A DNA stretch of 18,207 bases from contig JAGZAC010000005.1 in assembly GCA_018370615.1 (NCBI GenBank), positions 1 to 18,207 of the forward strand, given 5' to 3'. Shown here one piece after another: positions 7,957-14,845 of this stretch; positions within the stretch are counted from its first letter, which is position 1, and each line of letters opens with the position of its first letter. The notes beneath the pieces are model-generated. The model was not told the DNA's origin. It saw only the letters and a program-made list of their open reading frames with translations, and did not search any database. Source of the DNA: Clostridiales bacterium. Its GTDB lineage: Bacteria > Bacillota > Clostridia > Oscillospirales > CAG-272. A program made the translations under genes and the position numbers.

Positions 7957-8805
7957 TTACTGCCCCAGCAGCTTTACAAGGAGTGCCTTGATGACATGGA
8001 GCTTGTTTTCTGTCTGGTCATATATTTCCTCTGTATGTGCGGCGAAGACCTGCTCTGACAGCTCTCCGCCTCGGTTTGCCGGATGTCTGTGGAGCACAAG
8101 CATGTCCGCGGCTCCTGCGGCGACAATCGTGCCGTCAATTTCTCCCCACGGAGCATGGGGGCCTGTGTACAAAATATCGGCACCTGCGGCGGCGTCCAGG
8201 AGTCCGGAGGGCTTCGTCCAGCCCTCACCACCAAGCGGCTGTCCGTCCGTTTCTCTGCAGGGCACAGGCAGGGCAGCCACCTCCATACCCAAGGACAGCG
8301 CCCCGGCAATGAGACTGTTTGCGGCAGCACCGGCAGGTCCGGCATAGCAGAGGCGCAGGCCCTGGAAAGAGCCGTACCGTTCCCGAATGGTCATCAGATC
8401 CGCCAGGGCGCCGCAGGGGTCCGCCAGATCCGACGCACCGTTGAGCACCGGGACACCGCTTTCCTTTGCAAAGGCAGTGAGCACCGGGTGGGAAAGCGCC
8501 CGCAGGGCGATGACATCCACAAAGCGAGAGTAGCACTGGGCGCTCTCCCGAATCCGGGAACCATCCTGTTCTCTGAGGCTGTCCGCCGGCATAGACACCG
8601 CCTGTCCGCCCAGGTCATACATCCCCACCTCCAGGCAGATACGCGTGCGGGAGGAAGAGCTCCCCGGCACAATCCCCAGGGTTTTCCCCTGAAGCAGCAG
8701 GTGGGAAATATGATGCTGCTTCTCATATTTCAGCTGATCCGCCAGGTTCAGAATTTCGTGGATCTGTTTGGGCTGCAGATCCGATATGGTCAAAAAATGT
8801 TTCAC
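7957..8805 (-). CDS. argF: Highly divergent ornithine carbamoyltransferase-like protein
   Basis: A 282-residue protein in the argF position of the operon, shorter than the usual 305-335. Family landmarks remain: SRTR (52-55, from STRTR), VPVLNGASDLADPCGALADLMTI (read as parts), ANSLIAGALSLGMEV and YDQTENKLHVIKALL. Yet key residues differ from normal OTCs. HPCQ is DPCG (129-132), HCLP is HRHP (239-242), the D-x-x-x-SMG ornithine loop is absent (ILYTGPHAPWGEID instead), and the FEKPSTRTR context is VPGSSSSRTR. These positions normally bind carbamoyl phosphate and ornithine. The frame is intact, so it is not an obvious pseudogene. The start is GTG at 8805, which overlaps the argD stop as GTGA. 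It could be a much-altered OTC, a carbamoyltransferase with another substrate, or a non-catalytic partner. The gene symbol is by position and homology, not proven activity. Confidence 0.7.
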   Translation of the reverse strand: MKHFLTISDLQPKQIHEILNLADQLKYEKQHHISHLLLQGKTLGIVPGSSSSRTRICLEVGMYDLGGQAVSMPADSLREQDGSRIRESAQCYSRFVDVIALRALSHPVLTAFAKESGVPVLNGASDLADPCGALADLMTIRERYGSFQGLRLCYAGPAGAAANSLIAGALSLGMEVAALPVPCRETDGQPLGGEGWTKPSGLLDAAAGADILYTGPHAPWGEIDGTIVAAGAADMLVLHRHPANRGGELSEQVFAAHTEEIYDQTENKLHVIKALLVKLLGQ

Positions 8806-9971
8806 TCCGCAATTTCCTTTTTCAGTATTTCCAATGCTTCCAACAGCAGTTCCTCCGGAATATTCAGCGCAGGCAGCAGGCGTACCTTATCCTTTGCCGT
8901 CAGCACCAGAACGCCCTTCTCCGCTGCCCGGGCCATAATTTCGCCCGCCGGCTTTGTGCACCGAATTCCCAGCATCAGTCCCCGGCCAGTAATCTCCAGT
9001 ACTCCAGGGGCACCTGCAAGAGCCTCCCGAATCAGTTCCTCTTTGTGGAGCACCCCTGCAAGAAGCGCGTCGTCAATCCGGCTGAGGATGCTGGCGGCGC
9101 CCGCCGCCACTGCCGGATTGCCGCCAAAGGTGGAGCCGTGGGAGCCCGGCGTGAGCACGTCGGCGCACCGGCTGCCCAGCAGCGTAGCGCCGATGGGCAG
9201 TCCTCCGCCCAGTCCCTTTGCCGTGGTGACGATGTCCGGCGTAATGTCATAGTGCATATAGGAATACAGCTTGCCGCACCGGCCGTTGCCGGTCTGCACC
9301 TCGTCGATAATCAGCAGCATGTCCCGCTCCCGGCACAGCTGCCACACCGCCTGGATATACGCCCCGTCCAGCACATGGACGCCGCCCTCTCCCTGGATGG
9401 TCTCCAGCATAACAGCACAGCAGCCGTGGCTGTCTGCCAGACGGCGCAGATCCTCCGTATCCCCCGGCTGTGCGTAGACAAAGCCCGGAGTAAAGGGACC
9501 GAATTCCGTGTGGAAGCTGTCCTGTCCGGTGGCGGACAGGGTGGTGACGGTCCGGCCATGGAAGGAGCCCTTCAGGGTAATGATCGTGCTGTGAGATTCA
9601 TCCCCATATGTAAGATACGCCCGCCGGCGGGCTGTTTTTATGGCACACTCGTTTGCCTCGGCGCCGGAGTTGGAGAAAAACACCCGCTCCATTCCCGTAC
9701 GCTGGCAGAGCATCTGGGCAAGGCGCGCCGCCGGCTCGCTATAGTAAATGTTGGACGTATGCTGCAGGCAGGACAGCTGAGCGGTCACCGCCTGCATCCA
9801 TGCAGGGTCTGCGATGCCGAAGATATTGACCGCTATACCGGTCCCAAGGTCAATATACCGTTTCCCCTCTGTGTCATAGGCCAGGGAGCCCTCTCCCCGG
9901 ACCAGCTGTACAGGGGTGCGGTTATAGGTTTTCGCAATATATGTGTTTGTCAAATCCATTATATTTTCCAT
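8802..9971 (-). CDS. argD: Acetylornithine aminotransferase
   Basis: A 389-residue class III PLP aminotransferase converting N-acetylglutamate semialdehyde plus glutamate to N-acetylornithine. In some bacteria ArgD also serves as the N-succinyl-diaminopimelate aminotransferase of lysine synthesis. Motifs: NSGAEANECAIKTAR (101-115), GSFHGRT (135-141), ETIQGEGGV (190-198), DEVQTGNGR (223-231), PLP lysine K252 in TTAKGLGGGLPIGA, and STFGGNP. The start at 9971 has AAAGGA about 11 nt upstream; a second ATG four codons in is possible. It lies 38 bp after argB and its TGA overlaps the argF GTG by 4 nt, indicating translational coupling. Confidence 0.95.
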   Translation of the reverse strand: MENIMDLTNTYIAKTYNRTPVQLVRGEGSLAYDTEGKRYIDLGTGIAVNIFGIADPAWMQAVTAQLSCLQHTSNIYYSEPAARLAQMLCQRTGMERVFFSNSGAEANECAIKTARRRAYLTYGDESHSTIITLKGSFHGRTVTTLSATGQDSFHTEFGPFTPGFVYAQPGDTEDLRRLADSHGCCAVMLETIQGEGGVHVLDGAYIQAVWQLCRERDMLLIIDEVQTGNGRCGKLYSYMHYDITPDIVTTAKGLGGGLPIGATLLGSRCADVLTPGSHGSTFGGNPAVAAGAASILSRIDDALLAGVLHKEELIREALAGAPGVLEITGRGLMLGIRCTKPAGEIMARAAEKGVLVLTAKDKVRLLPALNIPEELLLEALEILKKEIAE

Positions 9972-10009
9972 ACCAGCATCGTCCTTTTCTAAAAATTTTC
10001 GCCGGAGCT

Positions 10010-10876
10010 TCAGCCGCCTACAAACATGGTGCCCAGCCCCGAATCCGTAAAAATTTCAATCAAAATAGAATGGGGAACCCGGCCGTCAATGATAAATACC
10101 CGGCCTACGCCTCGGCGGATGGCGTCCTTACAGCAGTCCACCTTGGGAATCATCCCCCCGTCCAGTACCCCTTCTCTGGCAAGACGCAGAGTGTCGGACA
10201 CAAATATTTTGGAAATCAGCGTATCCGGGTCTGTCTTCTCCCGAAGCACGCCGGGCGCATCCGTCATAATAATGAGGGACTCCGTCTGGAGTGCTCCCGC
10301 GATCCGGGAAGCCGCCGTATCCGCGTTGATATTATAGACATTTCCCTCTCCGTCACTGCCTACCGTGGAGATGATGGGAATATATCCCCGCTCCAGCATA
10401 TCGGCAATGGGACGGGTATCAATATCGGTAATTTCTCCTACGTATCCCAGCCGGCTGTCCACCGCCCTGGCCCGAATCATGCCCCCATCGATGCCGCACA
10501 GGCCGATGGCTCTTCCGCCCTTTCGGGTGACCAGATCCACCAGGCTTTTGTTGACCTTACCCGCCAGCACCATTTGAACAATCTCCGCCGTTTCCCGGTC
10601 AGTGACCCGCAGCCCGTCTACAAACTCGCTTTTCTTTCCCACCCGGCGGAGCATATCGGTGATCTCGGGACCGCCGCCGTGGACCAGCACCACCTTGATG
10701 CCGATGGCGCTGAGCAGGACGATGTCACCCATGACCGCGTCCTTCAGCTCCTCGTTGATCATGGCGTTGCCGCCGTATTTGATCACGATGGTTTTATCCT
10801 TATATTTTTGAATATACGGCAGCGCCTGAATGAGCACCTGAGAGGTGACTTCCGCGCTGGGCTTTTGTTCACTCAT
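10010..10876 (-). CDS. argB: Acetylglutamate kinase
   Basis: A 288-residue amino-acid kinase that phosphorylates N-acetylglutamate with ATP, the second step to ornithine. Motifs: IKYGGNAM with the phosphate-binding K33, HGGGPEI (66-72), EFVDGLRVTD (about 84-93), NINADTAA, the nucleotide-binding loop IIMTDAPGVL, and DGGMIPKV. An N-terminal extension of about 25 residues (SEQKPSAEVTSQVLIQALPY) precedes the first strand; in this family such helices occur in arginine-sensitive hexameric enzymes, so feedback inhibition is plausible but inferred. Its ATG overlaps the argJ stop by 4 nt (ATGA, 10873-10876). Confidence 0.97.
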   Translation of the reverse strand: MSEQKPSAEVTSQVLIQALPYIQKYKDKTIVIKYGGNAMINEELKDAVMGDIVLLSAIGIKVVLVHGGGPEITDMLRRVGKKSEFVDGLRVTDRETAEIVQMVLAGKVNKSLVDLVTRKGGRAIGLCGIDGGMIRARAVDSRLGYVGEITDIDTRPIADMLERGYIPIISTVGSDGEGNVYNINADTAASRIAGALQTESLIIMTDAPGVLREKTDPDTLISKIFVSDTLRLAREGVLDGGMIPKVDCCKDAIRRGVGRVFIIDGRVPHSILIEIFTDSGLGTMFVGG

Positions 10877-12099
10877 GTCCGGTAATCTCCATTTATTTTT
10901 ACATAATCATAGGTCATATCGCAGCCCCACGCCTGGGCGCTGGCGGCACCGCTGTGCAGATCTATGCAGATTTGGATGTCATTCTGGGAAAGAATCCTCT
11001 TTGCGCTGTCCTCGTCAAAGGGAATTCCGGCGCCGTTTTTGCACACAGCAACCTCCCCTGCGGCACTTTTAAAGGAAACATCGATCTTTTCCGGATCCAG
11101 CGCCACTCCGGCATAGCCCAGCGCACACAAAACGCGGCCCCAATTGGCATCAGCGCCGAACATAGCGGTTTTCACAAGGGAAGAGCATATGACACTTTTC
11201 GCTGCTGTCTTTGCCACAGCTGCGTCCGGCGCGCCGGACACGGTGCAGTCCAGCAGCTTGGTCGCTCCTTCTCCATCCGCCGCCAGCATGCGGCACAGAG
11301 ACCGTGTCACCGCCGCCAGCGCCTGGCAGAAGGCCGTATAGGCAGGACCTTCTTCGGTAATTTTTGGGTTTTGCGCCATTCCATTTGCCAGCACCGTCAC
11401 CATATCGTTGGTGGAGGTATCCCCGTCAATGCTGACCATATTGAAGGAGTCCACCACATCCGCCGAAAGGGCCTTCTGGAGCATTTCCTGGGAAATATCG
11501 CAGTCCGTGGTGACAAACACCAGCATGGTAGCCATATTGGGATGGATCATGCCGCTTCCCTTAGCGATGCCGCCGATTCTGCACTCTACACCATCCACCT
11601 GAAAACAAACTGCCGCCTCTTTTTTCACCGTATCCGTAGTCATAATGGCAGTGGCTGCGTCCCCGCTGCCGTCTGCAGATAAGCCGGCTACAAGCTCTCC
11701 TATATGGGCGCGTATCGGCGCAAGTGGCAGGGAGGGTCCGATGACTCCAGTGGATGCCACGACAATATCCTGCTCTGGAATTCCCAGCGCCTGGGCCGCG
11801 ATGTCGCACATACCGTTTGCCGTTTCCACACCGTCGCTGGCGCAGGTGTTGGCAATGCCGCTGTTGCAGATGATCGCCTGGGCATACCCGTCTGCCACAT
11901 GGGCCTTTGTCACTCCAATGGGCGCGCCCTTCACCAGATTTCTTGTATATACGCAGGCCGCCGCCGCCCGTTTTTCACTGACAATCAGCGCCAGATCCTT
12001 TTTCGTTTTATTTTTCCGGATGCCGCAGTGCACCCCTGCTGCCTTAAATCCCTTTGCGGCACAGACGCCGCCTTCCACAAAATCCATATCAGTCACCAT
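10873..12099 (-). CDS. argJ: Glutamate N-acetyltransferase / amino-acid acetyltransferase (ornithine acetyltransferase)
   Basis: A 408-residue Ntn-type enzyme that moves the acetyl group from N-acetylornithine to glutamate, recycling acetyl in the pathway; bifunctional members also use acetyl-CoA. The precursor is cleaved at an Ala-Thr bond: here KGSGMIHPNMATML places the nucleophile at T191. STGVIG (116-121) and the C-terminal CDMTYDYVKINGDY are standard family signatures. No separate argA or argE is seen in the operon, which fits the cyclic route. The start at 12099 has AAGGA about 10 nt upstream and lies 64 bp after argC; it overlaps argB by 4 nt. Confidence 0.97.
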   Translation of the reverse strand: MVTDMDFVEGGVCAAKGFKAAGVHCGIRKNKTKKDLALIVSEKRAAAACVYTRNLVKGAPIGVTKAHVADGYAQAIICNSGIANTCASDGVETANGMCDIAAQALGIPEQDIVVASTGVIGPSLPLAPIRAHIGELVAGLSADGSGDAATAIMTTDTVKKEAAVCFQVDGVECRIGGIAKGSGMIHPNMATMLVFVTTDCDISQEMLQKALSADVVDSFNMVSIDGDTSTNDMVTVLANGMAQNPKITEEGPAYTAFCQALAAVTRSLCRMLAADGEGATKLLDCTVSGAPDAAVAKTAAKSVICSSLVKTAMFGADANWGRVLCALGYAGVALDPEKIDVSFKSAAGEVAVCKNGAGIPFDEDSAKRILSQNDIQICIDLHSGAASAQAWGCDMTYDYVKINGDYRT

Positions 12100-12163
12100 T
12101 TATTCAAATCCTTCTTTATATTATACTTTGTTTCCGCTGATAAGTCAACGGCTGTTCCAAGCT

Positions 12164-13117
12164 TCACAGCTTCTCCCCTTGTGGGGAAGTGTCCATCCGA
12201 AGACCCTTCGTCTCCTCTTGTCCGGTCATGATGTTAAAGCTTTGGACTGCCGCGCCGGAGGCTCCCTTGCCAAGATTGTCATATCGGGCGCACAAAAGAA
12301 TACGTTCATCGTTTCCATGGACGGAAATTTCCATTCCATCCCAGCAGGCGTACCTCCCAGCCGAAAGGAATCCCTCCTCATCTGCATCCGGGCAGTATCG
12401 GACCACCGGGCCTGTATACAGCTCCTGATAAATACTGCGCACATCTGCCACAATGCCGCGCAGCATATTTGCGAACAGAGGAACGGTCACTTCCATGCCG
12501 CAGGTATAATCCGCCACGATGGGACAAAAAATGGGGGCACTGGAAAGGCCGCACAAAATCTGCATTTCCGGCAGATGCTTATGTCTCTGGGAAAGGCCGT
12601 ACTGCCGGGGAGCGTCCAAAAGTGCGCTGCGAGATTCGGTTTCATATTCCGCAATCATTCCTTTGCCGCCGCCGCTGTATCCGGTGATAGAAAAGCAGGA
12701 GAGCGCCGCATCCTTGGAGAGGAGTCCCGTGGCCACCAGGGGACGAACCAGGGCGATAAATCCGCTGGCATGGCAGCCGGGATTGGCCACCCGGGAGGCA
12801 GACGCAATAGATTCTCGGATATCGGCAGAAAGCTCCGGAAAGCCATAGGTCCAGCCCGAAGACGTTCGATGGGCAGTAGAGGCATCAATGACACGAACTG
12901 TCGGATTTTCAATCATAGCTGCCGCTTCCCTTGCCGCAGCGTCCGGCAGACAGAAAAAGGCAATATCGCAGCTGTTCAGCGCCTGTCTGCGGGCAGCGGG
13001 GTCCTTTCGCAGATGTTCTGGCAGCACCAGCAGCTCTATGTCGTCTCGATTCGCCAGCCGCTCCCAAATCTGCAGGCCCGTTGTGCCTTCTTTGCCGTCA
13101 ATAAATACTTTTGTCAT
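12164..13117 (-). CDS. argC: N-acetyl-gamma-glutamyl-phosphate reductase (type 2)
   Basis: A 317-residue NADPH-dependent reductase that turns N-acetylglutamyl phosphate into the semialdehyde. The N-terminal nucleotide-binding motif is IDGKEGTTGL, the catalytic Cys is C115 in ANPGCHASGF, and the C-terminal end of the family is KGASGAAVQSFNIMTG. Length and pattern fit the shorter type-2 ArgC. It is the first gene of the operon, about 80 nt behind the promoter; AAAGGA lies some 14 nt upstream of the ATG. The last dozen residues (RMDTSPQGEKL) do not look like ArgC. They are encoded by a hairpin fragment of the local intergenic repeat (12170-12189), suggesting the original stop was replaced. Confidence 0.96.
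   Translation of the reverse strand: MTKVFIDGKEGTTGLQIWERLANRDDIELLVLPEHLRKDPAARRQALNSCDIAFFCLPDAAAREAAAMIENPTVRVIDASTAHRTSSGWTYGFPELSADIRESIASASRVANPGCHASGFIALVRPLVATGLLSKDAALSCFSITGYSGGGKGMIAEYETESRSALLDAPRQYGLSQRHKHLPEMQILCGLSSAPIFCPIVADYTCGMEVTVPLFANMLRGIVADVRSIYQELYTGPVVRYCPDADEEGFLSAGRYACWDGMEISVHGNDERILLCARYDNLGKGASGAAVQSFNIMTGQEETKGLRMDTSPQGEKL
12170..12189. repeat. Repeat-family hairpin fragment inside the argC 3' end
   Basis: CTTC-TCCCC-TTGT-GGGGA-AG matches the CCCC-TTGT-GGGG arm of the repeat unit at about 1243-1256. It falls within the last codons of argC, with the stop at 12164-12166. The 64-bp argC-argJ gap may be the rest of an eroded repeat insertion. Confidence 0.5.
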
Positions 13118-13175
13118 AAATCCGACAACCGTCCTTTCTTAGAATTGTGTTGCAGAAATACAAGCTACATAATTA

Positions 13176-13214
13176 ACTGTTTATTTACTCATTATATTTG
13201 TATAATTATACATT
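13176..13214 (-). promoter_or_regulatory. Two ARG-box-like ArgR operator sites
   Basis: A perfect 14-bp palindrome TGTATAATTATACA (13199-13212) overlaps the -10 box. A weaker site TGAGTAAATAAACA (13178-13191, minus strand) has its centre exactly 21 bp away, so two 18-bp boxes would be separated by 3 bp. That is the known geometry for hexameric ArgR on paired ARG boxes (consensus like TGAATAATTATTCA). Binding here would block RNA polymerase, giving arginine repression of the operon. Confidence 0.68.
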
Positions 13215-13233
13215 GAAGATTTTTAATTGTCAA
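13205..13233 (-). promoter_or_regulatory. Consensus sigma-A promoter of the arginine operon
   Basis: On the minus strand TTGACA (13228-13233) and TATAAT (13205-13210) are both perfect and 17 bp apart. The predicted start of transcription near 13198 leaves an 80-nt leader before argC. Such a strong promoter needs tight repression, consistent with the ARG boxes on top of it. Confidence 0.88.
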
Positions 13234-13281
13234 GGAGGAAAGTGTGAATTGTTCGGATTTGGAGACATGCACAATAGAAAG

Positions 13282-13302
13282 AAAAAAGCCCTTCCGGGCT
13301 TT
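13282..13302 (-). terminator. Intrinsic terminator upstream of the arginine promoter
   Basis: AAAGCCC-TTCC-GGGCTTT (13285-13302) is followed on the minus strand by a U-rich run (UUUCUUUC). It would stop transcripts from the cell-wall hydrolase gene and the repeats before they enter the arginine promoter. Confidence 0.65.
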
Positions 13303-13331
13303 GTATAAATATTAATGAGCGGCTTTGGGGA

Positions 13332-13445
13332 ACAATCCTCAGCCCCCGGAAATGCTGCGCATCTCCCCACAAGGGAGCCTAGACAAACACAAGCCTCCCC
13401 TGTGTAAGGGGAGGTGGCATGGCGCAGCCATGACGGTGGGGTTGT
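13332..13445. repeat. Composite palindromic element, copy 1
   Basis: The left half starts ACAATCCTCAG and holds TCCCC-ACAA-GGGAG. The right half, in opposite orientation, has GCCTCCCC-TGTGTAA-GGGGAGGTGGC, then ATGGCGCAGCCAT, and ends GGTGGGGTTGT. The ends are inverted copies of each other, so the roughly 114-bp block behaves as one element with terminal inverted repeats. Confidence 0.75.
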
Positions 13446-13458
13446 AATAAAAAAACGG

Positions 13459-13575
13459 ACAATCCCTCAGTCGACTACGTCGACAGCTCCCTTTGCACAA
13501 GGGAGCCTGTACGGAACCCAGAGCCTCCCCTGTGTAAAGGGAGGTGCCGCAACTCTGTTGCGGCGGAGGGGTTGT
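13459..13575. repeat. Composite palindromic element, copy 2
   Basis: A tandem copy of the preceding block, about 117 bp. It opens with ACAATCCCTCAG, then GTCGAC-TAC-GTCGAC and CTCCCTT-TGCAC-AAGGGAG. The second half is GCCTCCC-CTGTGTAAA-GGGAGG, then GCCGCAAC-TCT-GTTGCGGC, ending GAGGGGTTGT. The ends match as inverted repeats with one mismatch. It lies 25 bp past the stop of the cell-wall hydrolase gene. No transposase is encoded, so it would be non-autonomous. Confidence 0.78.
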
Positions 13576-13600
13576 TTCACCTCTAAAAAATACCGCCTTA

Positions 13601-14119
13601 CTACCACCCAAATATCATCCCGCCGGCACGGAAGGTTACACTAATCCCCTCCGCCCGAACGTCGTCTTCTCTGGCAAAATACAGCGCACCTCCGGTAGGA
13701 TCTTCTCCGCCCGCCGCCTGACAAACTGCCTCCAGGGAAACCTGCAAGTCCTCGTCTGTAATATTCTGTCCTAGTTCCCCTTTCTCTACACTGGAAAAAG
13801 CGCCTGCGGAAAAAACGACATTCACTACCGAACTTGGGAAACCGTCATCCTTCACTCGATTGAGGACCACTGCAGCCGCGGCCACACGGCAGAGATACGG
13901 CTCCCCCTGACACTCTGTACTGACCAACCGTGCCAGCAGGGTTTTCTCCGCCTGGGTGAGGGCAATACTTTCCCCTGCGCCTTCTCCCTCCTCTGCAACA
14001 CAGGCAACTGCTTCCTGCTGGTTCGTTTCCGCCGCATCTGCTCCGCATACAATTCCCGTCAAAATCACACTCAGCAGCATGATTCCCCAGCAGACATATA
14101 AAAATCCTGATTTTTTCAT
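13601..14119 (-). CDS. Secreted SleB-type cell-wall hydrolase
   Basis: A 172-residue protein with a signal peptide (MKKSG then hydrophobic residues about 6-25, ADAAE cleavage region), an acidic linker (31-52) and a SleB/CwlJ-like hydrolase domain from about 55 to the end. The domain motif LLARLVSTECQGEPYLCRVAAAAVVLNRV (seen in parts) contains the likely catalytic Glu69. FPSSVVNVVFSAGAFSSVEKG and GALYFA are also family-typical. Members hydrolyse muramic-lactam or N-acetylmuramic glycosidic bonds, in spore cortex or vegetative wall. No N-terminal peptidoglycan-binding repeats are present, unlike full SleB. The start at 14119 is preferred over upstream codons because GGGGGTG lies 7 nt upstream and the signal peptide begins there. 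Repeats and a terminator follow; it appears monocistronic. Confidence 0.8.
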   Translation of the reverse strand: MKKSGFLYVCWGIMLLSVILTGIVCGADAAETNQQEAVACVAEEGEGAGESIALTQAEKTLLARLVSTECQGEPYLCRVAAAAVVLNRVKDDGFPSSVVNVVFSAGAFSSVEKGELGQNITDEDLQVSLEAVCQAAGGEDPTGGALYFAREDDVRAEGISVTFRAGGMIFGW

Positions 14120-14279
14120 GGGAACACCCCCTGCTCTTTTCAAGGTAAGGGTTTCCCAGAAAAACCGATAATATGCTTGCCGAAGCAAATTCTGTATATT
14201 TACGTTTATTTTCGCAAATTAAAACAATTAAGAAAGAAGCATTCTTAAAAGTATCCCTACCATGGTAAACACTTTAAAT

Positions 14280-14304
14280 GTATCGGTTCACTTTTGTCCG
14301 ATAC
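14280..14304. other. Inverted repeat in the hydrolase upstream region
   Basis: GTATCGG (14280-14286) and CCGATAC (14298-14304) are perfect inverted arms with an 11-nt spacer. They lie in the 230-bp AT-rich gap between the small tail-anchored gene and the hydrolase gene, about 160 bp upstream of the hydrolase start. There is no U-tract, so it may be an operator rather than a terminator. I see no confident promoter in this gap. Confidence 0.35.
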
Positions 14305-14349
14305 CGGATTGTCGTATTATCTATATGGTTCTCCTCGCTTTGTTATACT

Positions 14350-14757
14350 TTAGTAAAGAAAATAACGTATAAAAATAAAAATAAAATAAATCAATAGAGC
14401 AATCAAAAGAGCTTGACGCAAAATTCCCTGGCTAGTGAGGGCGCCAGAGAATTTCGCCACCTCGATCTCCTGTCCTTCTCCGCGTTTTTCTTTTACAGCG
14501 AGAACGCCGCGTGTCTGCATTGCTATAAATTTGTAAAGTATCTTATACTGCATCTCTGGTTTTATTTCAATTTCCGCTTGTACTGTACCCATTTCGTTTC
14601 CCCGGTAGGGAATCGCTGCCCGCAGTGTGTGCACGCCTGGGGCAAGCTCCAATGAAACGGATGTGCCGGAGGAGACCTTGATGGGGGTGTCCTGATCTAT
14701 GACTCCCTCCATGGAGTAAGGAAGCGAAGATTTAAATTGAACTGTTATATTATGCAT
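14350..14757 (-). CDS. Small predicted tail-anchored membrane protein of unknown function
   Basis: A 135-residue protein I do not recognise. Residues 1-85 alternate polar and hydrophobic residues as in a beta-sandwich; VSSGTSVSLELAPGVHTLRA resembles the PEGA-type surface motif, but this is a weak likeness. A basic/acidic linker (KEKRGEGQEIEV) is followed by one C-terminal hydrophobic helix (ILRQALLIALLIYFIFIFI) ending RYFLY. There is no N-terminal signal, so it should be tail-anchored with the beta domain in the cytoplasm. The start at 14757 (MHNITVQF) is chosen over the ATG at 14763 because GGAG directly abuts the earlier ATG but sits 6 nt before the later one. It begins about 50 bp after the rplQ terminator; no clear own promoter was found, so readthrough is possible. 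Confidence 0.7.
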   Translation of the reverse strand: MHNITVQFKSSLPYSMEGVIDQDTPIKVSSGTSVSLELAPGVHTLRAAIPYRGNEMGTVQAEIEIKPEMQYKILYKFIAMQTRGVLAVKEKRGEGQEIEVAKFSGALTSQGILRQALLIALLIYFIFIFIRYFLY

Positions 14758-14807
14758 ATTCATCTCCGTTCCGCCTTTTGCGGCGCGTATAAAGTTTTAA
14801 AAACGTA

Positions 14808-14840
14808 AAAGGAGGAAGGCGCACTACGCCCTCCTCCTTT
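14808..14840 (-). terminator. Strong terminator after rplQ
   Basis: A 14-bp stem (14808-14821 with 14827-14840, core GGAGG/CCTCC) has a 5-nt loop. On the minus-strand RNA the only non-Watson-Crick pair is G-U; on the plus strand it would be an A-C mismatch. U residues follow on the minus strand. It lies 6 bp after the rplQ stop and ends the ribosomal operon. Confidence 0.85.
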
Positions 14841-14845
14841 TTTCA

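Noticed and set aside
11645..13216. A 523-codon plus-strand open frame opposite argJ and argC
   Set aside because: It spans two clear genes and their promoter in antisense and resembles no protein family.
13339..13644. Short frames on both strands within the repeat block
   Set aside because: They translate the inverted repeats, lack ribosome-binding sites and would be frame-shifted by any repeat variation.
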